From NCBI GenBank assembly GCA_934098705.1, contig CAKOPC010000001.1, positions 248,001-312,000 of the forward strand: a stretch of DNA of 64,000 nt. Reading direction: 5' to 3'. The translations under genes and the position numbers were made by a program. Shown piece after piece: positions 36,997 to 47,119 of this stretch; the stretch's first letter is position 1, and each line of letters starts with the position of its first letter. This stretch comes from an uncultured Bacilli bacterium. Its GTDB lineage: Bacteria > Bacillota_I > Bacilli_A > RF39 > UBA660. Under the pieces are notes generated by a model. That model saw only the letters and a list, made by a program, of their open reading frames with translations. It searched no databases and was not told the DNA's origin.

Positions 36997-38872
36997 CTAA
37001 CGTGTTTCAACAACGTATGGGTCATCAGTAGTTCCTGTTCCTGTTGCCAGTAATCCAGCCTTCAGTGAGATAACCGGGAACACGACTCTGCTGGTGTTGA
37101 CAGAGTCGTTGTAGATACCACCAGCAACGTCAACATCCCAAGCGACAGCATAAGAATAATAAAAGCCGGAGGGGTTCATTAACCAATAACCATAGCCATT
37201 TGTAATATATGAAGCACTAGATTTAACTGGATAATTTCCTGCATGTACTGCTTCATCATATGTTAGCAAACCTACTTTTGATGTTATTATACCTTTGCCA
37301 TTACCATCTGTACTACATTTAAAATTTGATGTATAGTTATCATATGTTGGTGCTGTTACACTTCCTGCTGTTACATTTTCACTGCCACTAGCAACTTTAA
37401 ACTGTTCGCAAAATTCTGTATCTACTATATAGTCTTCATAAGTTTTTAAATTATCATTATACCAAGTATCCAAAGTTCTTTTTATTCCACCTTCTACATC
37501 ACTATTACTATAATACATATAGGTATAATTATTAGAGCTTGGATTAAACTGATATTTTTTATTGTTATTTATTCCATCATTTAACAGTAATCTAATACTA
37601 CCATTTTCATTTATTCTTACTATTCTCCACATTAATCCTGCAAATGAAACATAGTTATTTACTGCATTTTCATCATATGTTCCTCCATTTGCAAGACATT
37701 GTTCTTTTGTTAATTGATTCGTAAAATAATAGGTAGTACCATTTTTACATGATGAATTATATGAAACAAATGTCGTACCTCCAAGTAAAGTACATATTTC
37801 TTGTGTCATTGTAACTCCTTGGCAACCATTATTACCTCTAAAGTAATATGTAGGTCTTCCATCATTTGTATCTGTTGATACATATAAACCGAATTTGTCT
37901 CCAGCTTCTTTATATGTTGTTTTAAGTGATGCTTCTGGTAATACTCCTATTACATTACTATTGTTTTTTCCTAATATAAGTCCTTTTAAAGATTTATCTA
38001 TTACTTCTATACTCTCTGTTGTGCCATAGCCCTTTATTTTAAACGCAAATGTTTCACTATTTGTATCTGCAACATGTTCCACATTTGTACCTGTTCTTTT
38101 TTTTATTATATTATTTGTAAGCATATATTGAAGCATCTCATTACTATCTTCAACCATATCTAAAATTTCTAGCGTTTCTCCATCTAAATAACCAGTACCA
38201 TTACAAAATGCTGTTGCAACATCAGTACTAACTGATGCAGCATTTACAAAAAATGCAGCACATGCTGAAACACTTACAACTTCATACTTTTCACTCCTTG
38301 CAATTATTGGAAGTTTATAATTTTCATCTATCCATGCCTTTAATGTATATGTATGTACTTCACTTCCGCTTATTACATCTGTTAATAAGACATGACTATC
38401 CATAATGTTTTCTATATAAAGTGGTTTAAAACTTGATATTAACTCTCCCTTATTTTCTGTAAATCCTGCCGCTACATTATTGCCTTTTTTTAAATATATT
38501 TTTATGTAGTTTTGTGTTAAAGTGTTTCCTTCTTGTATATCTGTTATACCTAAGGCATAATTTACCTTAGTATTTCCTGTTATATCGCTTGTAACAGTAA
38601 ATGTCATTTGTGAATTAGTATCAGTATTTGCTAAGCCTTCACTATCTGTTTCTGGATACCTATTTTGAATACTAATATTATTTACATCATTAAATGTAAT
38701 TACTATATGTCCTGTTTGTATTACATTTTCTTTTGTTCCACTGCCAGTAAATGTATACATAGCATATGAAAGTCCAACCGTTATTATTAAAAGAAGTATT
38801 ACAAATATTACTGGTATTATATACCTTTTAGTTTGTGATACCCCCCCCCCCAGTACTAAACATTTGTTTCAT
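36997..38872 (-). CDS. Phase-variable TasA-like surface protein, copy 2, with DGR-type hypervariable C-terminus (out of frame as sequenced)
   Basis: ATG 38872 (MKQMFST) is followed by G11 and then the same signal anchor and 150-residue N-domain as copy 1. With 11 G the ATG frame meets TAA five codons on; 10 or 13 G restores it. After DENYKLP comes a different insert from copy 1 (VSVSACAAFFVNAASVS ...). Later a second Cys-rich insert appears (TMTQEICTLLGG, TKEQCLANGGTYDE). The C-terminal C-type-lectin-like domain carries a GC-rich stretch of NNY codons at 37075-37176 and ends RVVFPVISLKAGLL. No membrane anchor follows. The role is probably a surface ligand-binding protein whose expression and binding face both vary; this is inference. 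Confidence 0.85.
37075..37176 (-). repeat. Candidate DGR variable region (VR) of copy 2
   Basis: 34 codons between WLM and VISLK. G+C is 51 of 102 bases in a genome near a quarter G+C. Thirty-one of the 34 codons end in C or T. Compared with copy 3, without gaps, 36 bases differ: 16 at codon position 1, 17 at position 2, 3 at position 3. The flanks on both sides are nearly identical. This is what A-directed DGR mutagenesis of AAY template codons produces. Confidence 0.88.
38841..38851 (-). repeat. Poly-G tract (11 G), phase-variation switch of copy 2
   Basis: Eleven C on the plus strand directly after the seventh codon of the gene. The ATG frame is out of register with the long ORF at this length. 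Confidence 0.9.
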
Positions 38873-38905
38873 AAAACATCCTTCTTTCTTATCTTTTACA
38901 TATTT

Positions 38906-38934
38906 ATTGTAACAAAAAAACTACCTTATTACAA
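38906..38934 (-). promoter_or_regulatory. Sigma-A promoter of copy 2
   Basis: TTGTAA and TACAAT, 17 bp apart. It overlaps the ylbL terminator hairpin. The -10 to ATG segment equals that of copies 1 and 3. Confidence 0.65.
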
Positions 38935-38944
38935 GTAGTTTTTA
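38914..38944 (-). terminator. Intrinsic terminator of ylbL
   Basis: On the minus strand AAAACTAC pairs with GTAGTTTT, followed by T7, just after the gene ending at 38955. Confidence 0.7.
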
Positions 38945-38954
38945 TATACTTAAA

Positions 38955-39965
38955 TTATAAATCATTTAATACTTCAAGTGCTTCATCAAATGTTTTAACG
39001 CCATATATTTTTATATTATAATTATATTTTTCCTTTAACTTTAATGCTTCTTCCAAGTTTTCATAAGGACATAAAAACACATCACTTTTTGATAATACTG
39101 CTCCTTTTAATTTATATTCAACTCCTCCTATCTCACCAACAACCCCATTTTTTGATATAGTACCTGTTCCTGATATTTTATATCCTTTTGTTATATCATT
39201 ATCTGTTAATTTATTATAAATACTAAGTGTCATTATAAGTCCTCCAGATGGTCCAACTTCTCTATCACTAAAATTAAAAGAAATATTAGGATTTGTTTCA
39301 TATTCCTTATCCTCAAGTAAATAAATACCTATCTTTTTATTACCATATAAATCAATAAGATCTACCCTTACATCTATTTCCTTATTATCTCTTAAAACAT
39401 TAAGAGTAACACTTAAAGTATCTATATCCTTTAAATAATTATTTAATTCTTCTGTAGTACTCATTCTCTTACCATCAATGCCAAGTATAATATCTTTCAT
39501 ATAAACATCTGCCCTGCTATTACTATCTTTATAAATAACATATATCTTATTACTTTTTACAGATATTTCCTTATTAAGTTTACTAAAAGATAGATATATT
39601 GCACTATTTAAAGAATCTTTAAAATACATCTTTTCCCTAAAGTTATACTCATCTAATGTTTCATTATCATAAGATATATCTTCTACTTTATTAAGTTTAA
39701 ATGAAGGAATAATTTTACCAAGTATATAAGTTAAAACATTACCATTTAACTCTTTAACATAACAAGAATTAAAACTACCCTTACTTTTATTACTCTCCAA
39801 AACCTCTATTTTCTTATCCATATTTATAATACCTCCCCCAACAGTTACAGTATAAGGAGTTGGAATAAGAAGTATTAAAGCTATTAAAATAGGTAAGAAG
39901 AAAGATATAACATCTTTAGGACTTTTAAAAAAATCTTTAATATTTTGTTTTATTTTTTGTATCAT
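38955..39965 (-). CDS. ylbL: YlbL-like membrane-anchored PDZ/Lon-type (S16) protease
   Basis: 336 residues from the ATG at 39965, behind AAGGAG; the longer frame would run antisense through ylbJ and is rejected. One membrane helix (FFLPILIALILLIPTPYTV) is followed by a PDZ-like domain (~residues 140-220) and the Lon-type Ser-Lys protease domain with GPSGGLIMTLSIYNKL (Ser) and GGVEYKLKGA (Lys). In B. subtilis YlbL degrades a cell-division inhibitor after DNA damage. It is divergent from ylbJ, which neighbours it in Bacillus as well. Confidence 0.9.
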   Translation of the reverse strand: MIQKIKQNIKDFFKSPKDVISFFLPILIALILLIPTPYTVTVGGGIINMDKKIEVLESNKSKGSFNSCYVKELNGNVLTYILGKIIPSFKLNKVEDISYDNETLDEYNFREKMYFKDSLNSAIYLSFSKLNKEISVKSNKIYVIYKDSNSRADVYMKDIILGIDGKRMSTTEELNNYLKDIDTLSVTLNVLRDNKEIDVRVDLIDLYGNKKIGIYLLEDKEYETNPNISFNFSDREVGPSGGLIMTLSIYNKLTDNDITKGYKISGTGTISKNGVVGEIGGVEYKLKGAVLSKSDVFLCPYENLEEALKLKEKYNYNIKIYGVKTFDEALEVLNDL

Positions 39966-40008
39966 ATAAAATCTCCTTAATATAATTATAACAAAGGATA
40001 TATATATT

Positions 40009-40956
40009 ATGAAAAAATTTTTAAAAAACTTTACAACTATTTTTTTAATTATAACTATATTTATTAGTTTATTTATAAAAAGTAATACTTTAAAATCCTC
40101 TGTTATTTTTAGTATTAACTTATTTATAAAAAATATTTTTCCATCCCTATTCCCTTGTTTTTTAATTAATTCCCTTTTAATAAGTATAGGAATACCTTTA
40201 TTTTTAAAAGATCTATTTAATAATATATTTGCAAGACTTTTTAAAGTTAATGGTATTTCATCTTTTGTATTTATATCATCTTTTTTAAGTGGTTTTCCAT
40301 CTTCTTCTAAATACATAAAAGATTTATTAGATAAAGGTTTAATTAATATAAATGAAGCAAATAAAATACTTTTAGAAACATTTTTTCCTAATCCTTTATT
40401 TATTATAAATACTGTTGGCATTATGTTTTTAAATAGTAAAAAAATAGGTTTTTTTATTCTTTTATCACAAATTATATCGAATATTATAATTGGTATACTT
40501 GTACGTAATTTATATGACACTAAAGTAAATTTTAATAAATTTAACTTAAAAAAGTCTTTAAAGACTTTAAATGATACTTTAAATAATACAAATATTATAA
40601 AAGAATTTTTAAGTAATATAACACCCTGTATTTTAACTTTACTTAATGTTTTTGCAACTATTACTTTTTTTATTATTTTAATAAATTTATATAGTGTAAG
40701 TAATACCCCTTTAAGTGCTTTTATAAAGGGTTTAATAGAATCTACAACTGGTTTAAAATATTTATCTTTACTAAATATTAATTACAATATAAAAGTGTAT
40801 CTTATAACCTTTATATTATCTTTTGGGTCATTAAGTATACACTCACAAATATTTAATATTTTAAATGAATATAAAGTATTATATTATCCTTTTTTTATAG
40901 TTAGAATAATACATGCATCTCTTGCTACTTTATTTATGTTTTTAGTTATGAATTAA
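40009..40956 (+). CDS. ylbJ: Sporulation integral membrane protein YlbJ
   Basis: 315 residues with about eight membrane helices. FIKNIFPSLFPCFLINSLLI, then SSFLSGFPSSSKYIKDLLDKG and ETFFPNPLFIINTVGIMF are the YlbJ signature motifs. The protein is needed for spore cortex or lysozyme resistance in Bacillus and belongs to the nucleoside-recognition/Gate superfamily. AAGGA lies before the ATG. Gene partner ylbL diverges from it. Confidence 0.88.
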   Translation: MKKFLKNFTTIFLIITIFISLFIKSNTLKSSVIFSINLFIKNIFPSLFPCFLINSLLISIGIPLFLKDLFNNIFARLFKVNGISSFVFISSFLSGFPSSSKYIKDLLDKGLININEANKILLETFFPNPLFIINTVGIMFLNSKKIGFFILLSQIISNIIIGILVRNLYDTKVNFNKFNLKKSLKTLNDTLNNTNIIKEFLSNITPCILTLLNVFATITFFIILINLYSVSNTPLSAFIKGLIESTTGLKYLSLLNINYNIKVYLITFILSFGSLSIHSQIFNILNEYKVLYYPFFIVRIIHASLATLFMFLVMN

Positions 40957-40964
40957 TATTTTTA

Positions 40965-41474
40965 TTAACTTGATATACCAACTGGATACACTATATTTAT
41001 ACCATAGTCTTTATCATTTTCATCTGTTTTACCAACCTCATGTATTGGTAATTTGATTATTAGGTAGTTTTTATCTATCTCTATAACTGGAGATAATGAT
41101 GGTACAATAAAATCTTGTTTTGGCATTTTATATTTAATACTATCATAAGTAATAGTATAGTTTTTAGGATCGTATATTAAGGTTTTAGAAGTTTCATTCT
41201 CTCCTTCTTTTTGAAAGTATAAATTACAGGCTTGCATAGCGTTAGTTTGTGTTTCACAAATTATTTTTTTAAAGTTATTATATATTAAATCATCATTTAT
41301 AAGCTTTGTTATAGTATTTTTATATGTTAAAAGTTCTCTTGTAAGTTCTTTTTCATTATTACTATCTTTTAATTTTATTATAATATTCATCATACCAGTT
41401 GTTAAAATCATTAACATAACAAATACAACAATAAATTCTACAATAGAAAGACCTTTATTATTTAGTTTTTTCAT
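40965..41474 (-). CDS. Type IV prepilin-like (pseudopilin) protein, 169 aa
   Basis: The start is set at the ATG at 41474, after GGAGG. The N-terminus MKKLNNKGLSIVEFIVVFVM is a class III signal: a basic leader, G|L cleavage, Glu at +5 and a hydrophobic helix. The rest is a small extracellular domain with two Cys (IICETQTNAMQACNL). It probably assembles with the next gene's product into a competence-type pseudopilus. It starts 4 bp after that gene and is transcribed with it. Confidence 0.82.
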   Translation of the reverse strand: MKKLNNKGLSIVEFIVVFVMLMILTTGMMNIIIKLKDSNNEKELTRELLTYKNTITKLINDDLIYNNFKKIICETQTNAMQACNLYFQKEGENETSKTLIYDPKNYTITYDSIKYKMPKQDFIVPSLSPVIEIDKNYLIIKLPIHEVGKTDENDKDYGINIVYPVGISS

Positions 41475-41478
41475 ACGT

Positions 41479-42327
41479 TTAAACCTCCATACAAGACCAG
41501 TTTTTACTATTATCAATATTTAATTTTTCTCTTTGATGATATAACATAACAGAACTACAATTACTTTCAGTATTACAAAGTGTATATTTTGCATATGATT
41601 TTCTATTCATTTGAAAATCCTGAGCTGTATGGATACCATATACACAAAATTGATTAGTAAATTTAGAATTATTACAATCATCTAAAGTTGTATATCTATC
41701 ACTTCCAATATCTTTTAATATTTTAACACTTCTTGATTCACAAAGTCCGTTATTTTTATCATCATCTGTGCATCCTGTTCTATTCCACTCTTTCCAAGCA
41801 CCATAAGATTTCTCACTACAAAGTTTTGAAAAAAGTTTAGATGATGCATAACCTGTATTAGTTTTAATAGTTATACGGTATAATTCATTACTACTATCTT
41901 TAATATCTAAAAAGTTTAAATAATCTTTTAGATCACCAGTATAATTAATTAGTTCTGGCTTATATTTTGTTATAATAGCACTTTTTATATTTAATTTTTT
42001 AACTAAATCATCACAAGAAATATTATCTATAACTAAAGAATAGTTAGTATTACAAGTTATATTACCATCACTATGTTTCACTAATAAATCTTCATATTCA
42101 TTATTAAGTGTAAATGTTGAAGGATTATTGCTAATATTTTTTAAAATATAAAATCTTAAATAATATAAAGAATACATACTATCTAAGTCATTATATTCTA
42201 TCCTTTTTTCATATTCCCCTTTAGTAGGTAAAAAATTAGTGTATAAAACTGTAAACACAACAAGTACAACAACAACGACTGCTAAAAGTTCAGCCATCAT
42301 AAATCCTTTATTATTACTTTTTTTCAT
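41479..42327 (-). CDS. Prepilin-like protein, 282 aa, Cys-rich
   Basis: The N-terminus MKKSNNKGFMMAELLAVVVV has the prepilin cleavage pattern (G|F, Glu at +5). The remaining ~240 residues are extracellular and rich in Cys (CNTNY, SCDD, LCSEKSYGAWKEWNRTGC, DDCNN, LCNTESNCSS), suggesting disulphides. It is larger than a typical pseudopilin and may be a tip or minor pilin. It is divergent from the ATPase gene across 130 bp. Confidence 0.8.
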   Translation of the reverse strand: MKKSNNKGFMMAELLAVVVVVLVVFTVLYTNFLPTKGEYEKRIEYNDLDSMYSLYYLRFYILKNISNNPSTFTLNNEYEDLLVKHSDGNITCNTNYSLVIDNISCDDLVKKLNIKSAIITKYKPELINYTGDLKDYLNFLDIKDSSNELYRITIKTNTGYASSKLFSKLCSEKSYGAWKEWNRTGCTDDDKNNGLCESRSVKILKDIGSDRYTTLDDCNNSKFTNQFCVYGIHTAQDFQMNRKSYAKYTLCNTESNCSSVMLYHQREKLNIDNSKNWSCMEV

Positions 42328-42459
42328 AAAAAATAACCTTCTTCCCTTGATTATCTTATAAAATTATTATATAATAAAATTTAGATAAATACTAGAGTAA
42401 AGAAAACAATTTTAAAAAAAAATAAAAAGAATAAAATATTAAGAAGGGGAAATCTATTT

Positions 42460-44146
<1,687 letters not shown>

Positions 44147-44148
<2 letters not shown>

Positions 44149-44179
44149 AAAAATTGGTAAAATGATTACCAATTTTTTT
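44147..44179. terminator. Bidirectional terminator between the ATPase gene and recX
   Basis: AAAAAAATTGGTAA and TTACCAATTTTTTT form a 14-bp stem with a 5-nt loop and a U-tract in each direction. Confidence 0.85.
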
Positions 44180-44180
44180 A

Positions 44181-44912
44181 TTATCTAAATCCTTTTTGAT
44201 ATAATTTTTGTTTTATTTTATATGAAAGTTCACTACCACTATATTTTTTAGATAATTTATTATATAACTTTTTATACTCTAAATATTTTATCTTTTCATC
44301 ATCTATATTTATATTATTTAAAATACTTATAATATCTTCCCTATAATAACCTTTATTAATTAAATCATTAAGTAGTTTTTGTTTCAATATAGCAAGTGAT
44401 TTATTTTTATTTATTTTAACTTTATTATTTATATATTTATCTATCTTTTTTATCTGTATATCTTTTGTAAATTGTTTTAATTCATCATCTATTATTTCTT
44501 CTTCTATATCATGTCCTTTAAGTTCCCTTTTTATCTTTAAAGGTCCAACGTCTTTTAAATTAATAGCATCTTTTATATATAAATTACAAAATATTTTATC
44601 ATTTAAATAACCATTTTTTGTAAGATTATTTATTATTTTTTCTATATATTCTTTTTTTACTTCATTTTTAGTTAAATAATCCCTAACCTCTTTTTTACTT
44701 CTTGTTCTTTGTGCTAAATATTTTAATGTTTTATTATATGCTTCATAGTAATTATTTTCATCTAAAAGTTTTAATAATTCTTCTTTTGTTATATCTTTTT
44801 TAGTTAGAATATTATATTTTAAAATAACATCTTCATATAATACATAATCATTTATTGGAAAATAAACTCTATATTTTCCATTTCCCATATATTTATATTT
44901 TACTATTTCCAT
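44181..44912 (-). CDS. recX: RecX-family regulator of RecA
   Basis: 243 residues. The three-helix RecX repeats are visible: YLAQRTRSKKEVRDYL, EKIINNLTKNGYLNDKIFCNLYI, LKIKRELKGHDI and the C-terminal SYKIKQKLYQKGF. It modulates RecA filaments. No recA is in the window. The N-terminal ~60 residues form an extra domain typical of Firmicutes RecX. Confidence 0.88.
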   Translation of the reverse strand: MEIVKYKYMGNGKYRVYFPINDYVLYEDVILKYNILTKKDITKEELLKLLDENNYYEAYNKTLKYLAQRTRSKKEVRDYLTKNEVKKEYIEKIINNLTKNGYLNDKIFCNLYIKDAINLKDVGPLKIKRELKGHDIEEEIIDDELKQFTKDIQIKKIDKYINNKVKINKNKSLAILKQKLLNDLINKGYYREDIISILNNINIDDEKIKYLEYKKLYNKLSKKYSGSELSYKIKQKLYQKGFR

Positions 44913-44940
44913 AATTTTGCTCCTTTAAATTTATTATAAC

Positions 44941-44970
44941 AAAAAAAGAAGTTTTTAGAAACTTCTTTTA
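44941..44970 (-). terminator. Intrinsic terminator of the 676-aa surface protein
   Basis: AAAGAAGTTT and AAACTTCTTT arms with T7 on the minus strand. It overlaps the last codons. Confidence 0.7.
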
Positions 44971-46985
44971 CAATAAGGACATGTTTTAAGTTGTGCTGAT
45001 ACTCTATGTCCGCATATAGAACATACTCTTGTTGCTTCTTTATCTTCAAGTACAACTGGTCTTTCTATTTCAGTATCTTTGTTAGCACTTGTAAAGTTTT
45101 GTCTATAATTATTTAAATTAATTTTACTATTTAAATCAGGTTCAAATGTTTGAGATTCCTTAAGTTTATAATTATTTAAATTTATATCATCATGTCTTGC
45201 AAAAGCATTATTATTAATATTACCAACTGGTGATATTGGTGTTGTTGGTCCAAATGTATCTTTTTCTTTTACATCAGTTAACTGTTTTTCAAGTGAAGCA
45301 TGCTTTAACATATCTTCTTCTTTTATTTGATTTTTTAAATCAGTTGTTTTATCTTTATCTTTCTTATTTTTAATAAGTAAAATAACTATACCAACTATTG
45401 ATGAAATACCAACAATACCTGCGATTATAATATAGATAAGTGTATTTGATTTTTCAATAACAATCTTATAATCTAAATGTTCTGTACCATCTGCACTTAT
45501 AGTAGAAATTGTAATTAAATCCCCATTTTTTAAATTAGTATTACCTTTTACTACAACTTCAGTTCCAACTTCTTCTACATCATATTTTATATTAAGTTGT
45601 TTTTCATTTTTAATTTTTAATGTATATTCTAATTTTGCTGTGTTAAATCCTAAATCATAACCTTCAACTGTTATATTTGAAAGACGAGGATTATCTCCTA
45701 AAGTTTCTCCTTCTTTTAATCTATTAACAGTTATCTTATATATTTTTTCAGTTCCCTGCTCACTTTTTACTTTTATAATTATTGGAGTATTTTCTCCATC
45801 TTTTAGTGTTAAATCATTATTAGTTATTTCAACCTTTGCTTTATCACTTTCAGCAACAGCTTTAACACTCATCTTTGTTATATCATGTAATACTTTTACA
45901 ACATATTCGCCTTTTTCTTTATCGAATTTTATCTTACCTGATGATAATTCAATAGAACTTAAATAGTTATTTGTATCTCTACCATCTTCCCTATTTACAG
46001 TAATTGTATAATTTGTAGTGTTACCATTTTCTGCCTTAACTGTAATTGTAAATTTATTATCACCATAATTTAAAGCTTTATCTTTTACTTCTCCTGATAT
46101 AACTTGTGTATCTTCACCCTTTACAGCATTTATTGTTATTTTATCAATATCTTTAGTAACTTTTACTGTGTAAGTTTTAGTATTTCCAGCGAAAGTTGGA
46201 TTTAAACTTCCAGATGATACTTTTATATCTTTAAGTGTATTGTTATCACTACAAGTTCTATTTACATTAATTGTAAAATCTTTTTTAGCAGTTTTATCTT
46301 CTGCCGTAACAGTTACAGTGAATTTATTATTACCACATGACAAATTTTTAGTACCAGTACCTGAAACACTAGCATTTTTATCATCTGGTGTTGCCCCTAT
46401 TTTAATAGTTTTTCCTTTAACACTATCTAAAGTACAACTTGTTTGTGATAAATTACAACTTGATGTTTTATCATCTATTTGTAAAGACTTTAAAGTAGTA
46501 TTATTATTTAATATTTTAACATTATTTGTTAAATCTTGTGAAGTAACAGTAATTAAATTACCATCTTCATCTTTAGCAGAAATTATTTTAACTTCTATCT
46601 TCGTATCTCCTACTTTAGCATTATCTTTAACTTGTAAATTAAATTTTGCAACTTCTTTATTATCTCCAGTTAATAAAAGATTTGTTTTATTAATAGTATT
46701 ACCAGTTGCAAAAACATTAGCCTCATCAACAATAACACTTGCACTAACTTCATTTAATTTAACTTCTTTAGGTGTTACAACCTCTCCCCCTTCGCCTTCA
46801 CCAGGTGTTGTACCTTCTTGAGTATTATCAGGCTGGGTAAGAGATGCTTTTAAAGAACAACTTACCTCTCCTCCTCTTCTTGATGTTGGATTACACTCTA
46901 ATTTAAATGAAGCTTCTGCATCCTTTGCCAAAACAAACCCTGGCATTAAACCTAGTAATAGTAGTATATAAAACCCTTTTTTCAT
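44955..46985 (-). CDS. Cadherin-like beta-sandwich surface protein with cytoplasmic zinc ribbon
   Basis: 676 residues. A signal peptide (MKKGFYILLLLGLMPGFVLA) is followed by a cohesin-like first domain. Then come about four cadherin-like beta-sandwich (PF12733-type) repeats; the second reads LKDIKVSSGSLNPTFAGNTK and ends YTITVNRE. A membrane helix (LIYIIIAGIVGISSIVGIVI) follows, then a ~110-residue cytoplasmic part ending in a double zinc knuckle (CSICGHR ... CPYCKRSF). The combination of an extracellular adhesive stalk and an internal zinc ribbon suggests signalling or coupling to a cytoplasmic partner. Function unknown. Confidence 0.8.
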   Translation of the reverse strand: MKKGFYILLLLGLMPGFVLAKDAEASFKLECNPTSRRGGEVSCSLKASLTQPDNTQEGTTPGEGEGGEVVTPKEVKLNEVSASVIVDEANVFATGNTINKTNLLLTGDNKEVAKFNLQVKDNAKVGDTKIEVKIISAKDEDGNLITVTSQDLTNNVKILNNNTTLKSLQIDDKTSSCNLSQTSCTLDSVKGKTIKIGATPDDKNASVSGTGTKNLSCGNNKFTVTVTAEDKTAKKDFTINVNRTCSDNNTLKDIKVSSGSLNPTFAGNTKTYTVKVTKDIDKITINAVKGEDTQVISGEVKDKALNYGDNKFTITVKAENGNTTNYTITVNREDGRDTNNYLSSIELSSGKIKFDKEKGEYVVKVLHDITKMSVKAVAESDKAKVEITNNDLTLKDGENTPIIIKVKSEQGTEKIYKITVNRLKEGETLGDNPRLSNITVEGYDLGFNTAKLEYTLKIKNEKQLNIKYDVEEVGTEVVVKGNTNLKNGDLITISTISADGTEHLDYKIVIEKSNTLIYIIIAGIVGISSIVGIVILLIKNKKDKDKTTDLKNQIKEEDMLKHASLEKQLTDVKEKDTFGPTTPISPVGNINNNAFARHDDINLNNYKLKESQTFEPDLNSKINLNNYRQNFTSANKDTEIERPVVLEDKEATRVCSICGHRVSAQLKTCPYCKRSF

Positions 46986-47119
46986 ATTCTTTTCTCCTTT
47001 ACTACAAAGACAAATCCCCCGAACTATATTTATAAGACAATTATATCAAAGTATTAATAAAAAGTAAATATGAGAAATAAATTATTTTACAATTAAAACA
47101 ACCACTTTTTTATTAAAAA

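Noticed and set aside
39965..40520. N-terminal 185-residue extension of the ylbL frame
   Set aside because: It runs antisense through the well-supported ylbJ gene, has no RBS, and the family starts at the AAGGAG-preceded ATG at 39965.
46240..46821. 193-codon plus-strand ORF
   Set aside because: Antisense shadow of the cadherin-like surface protein gene.
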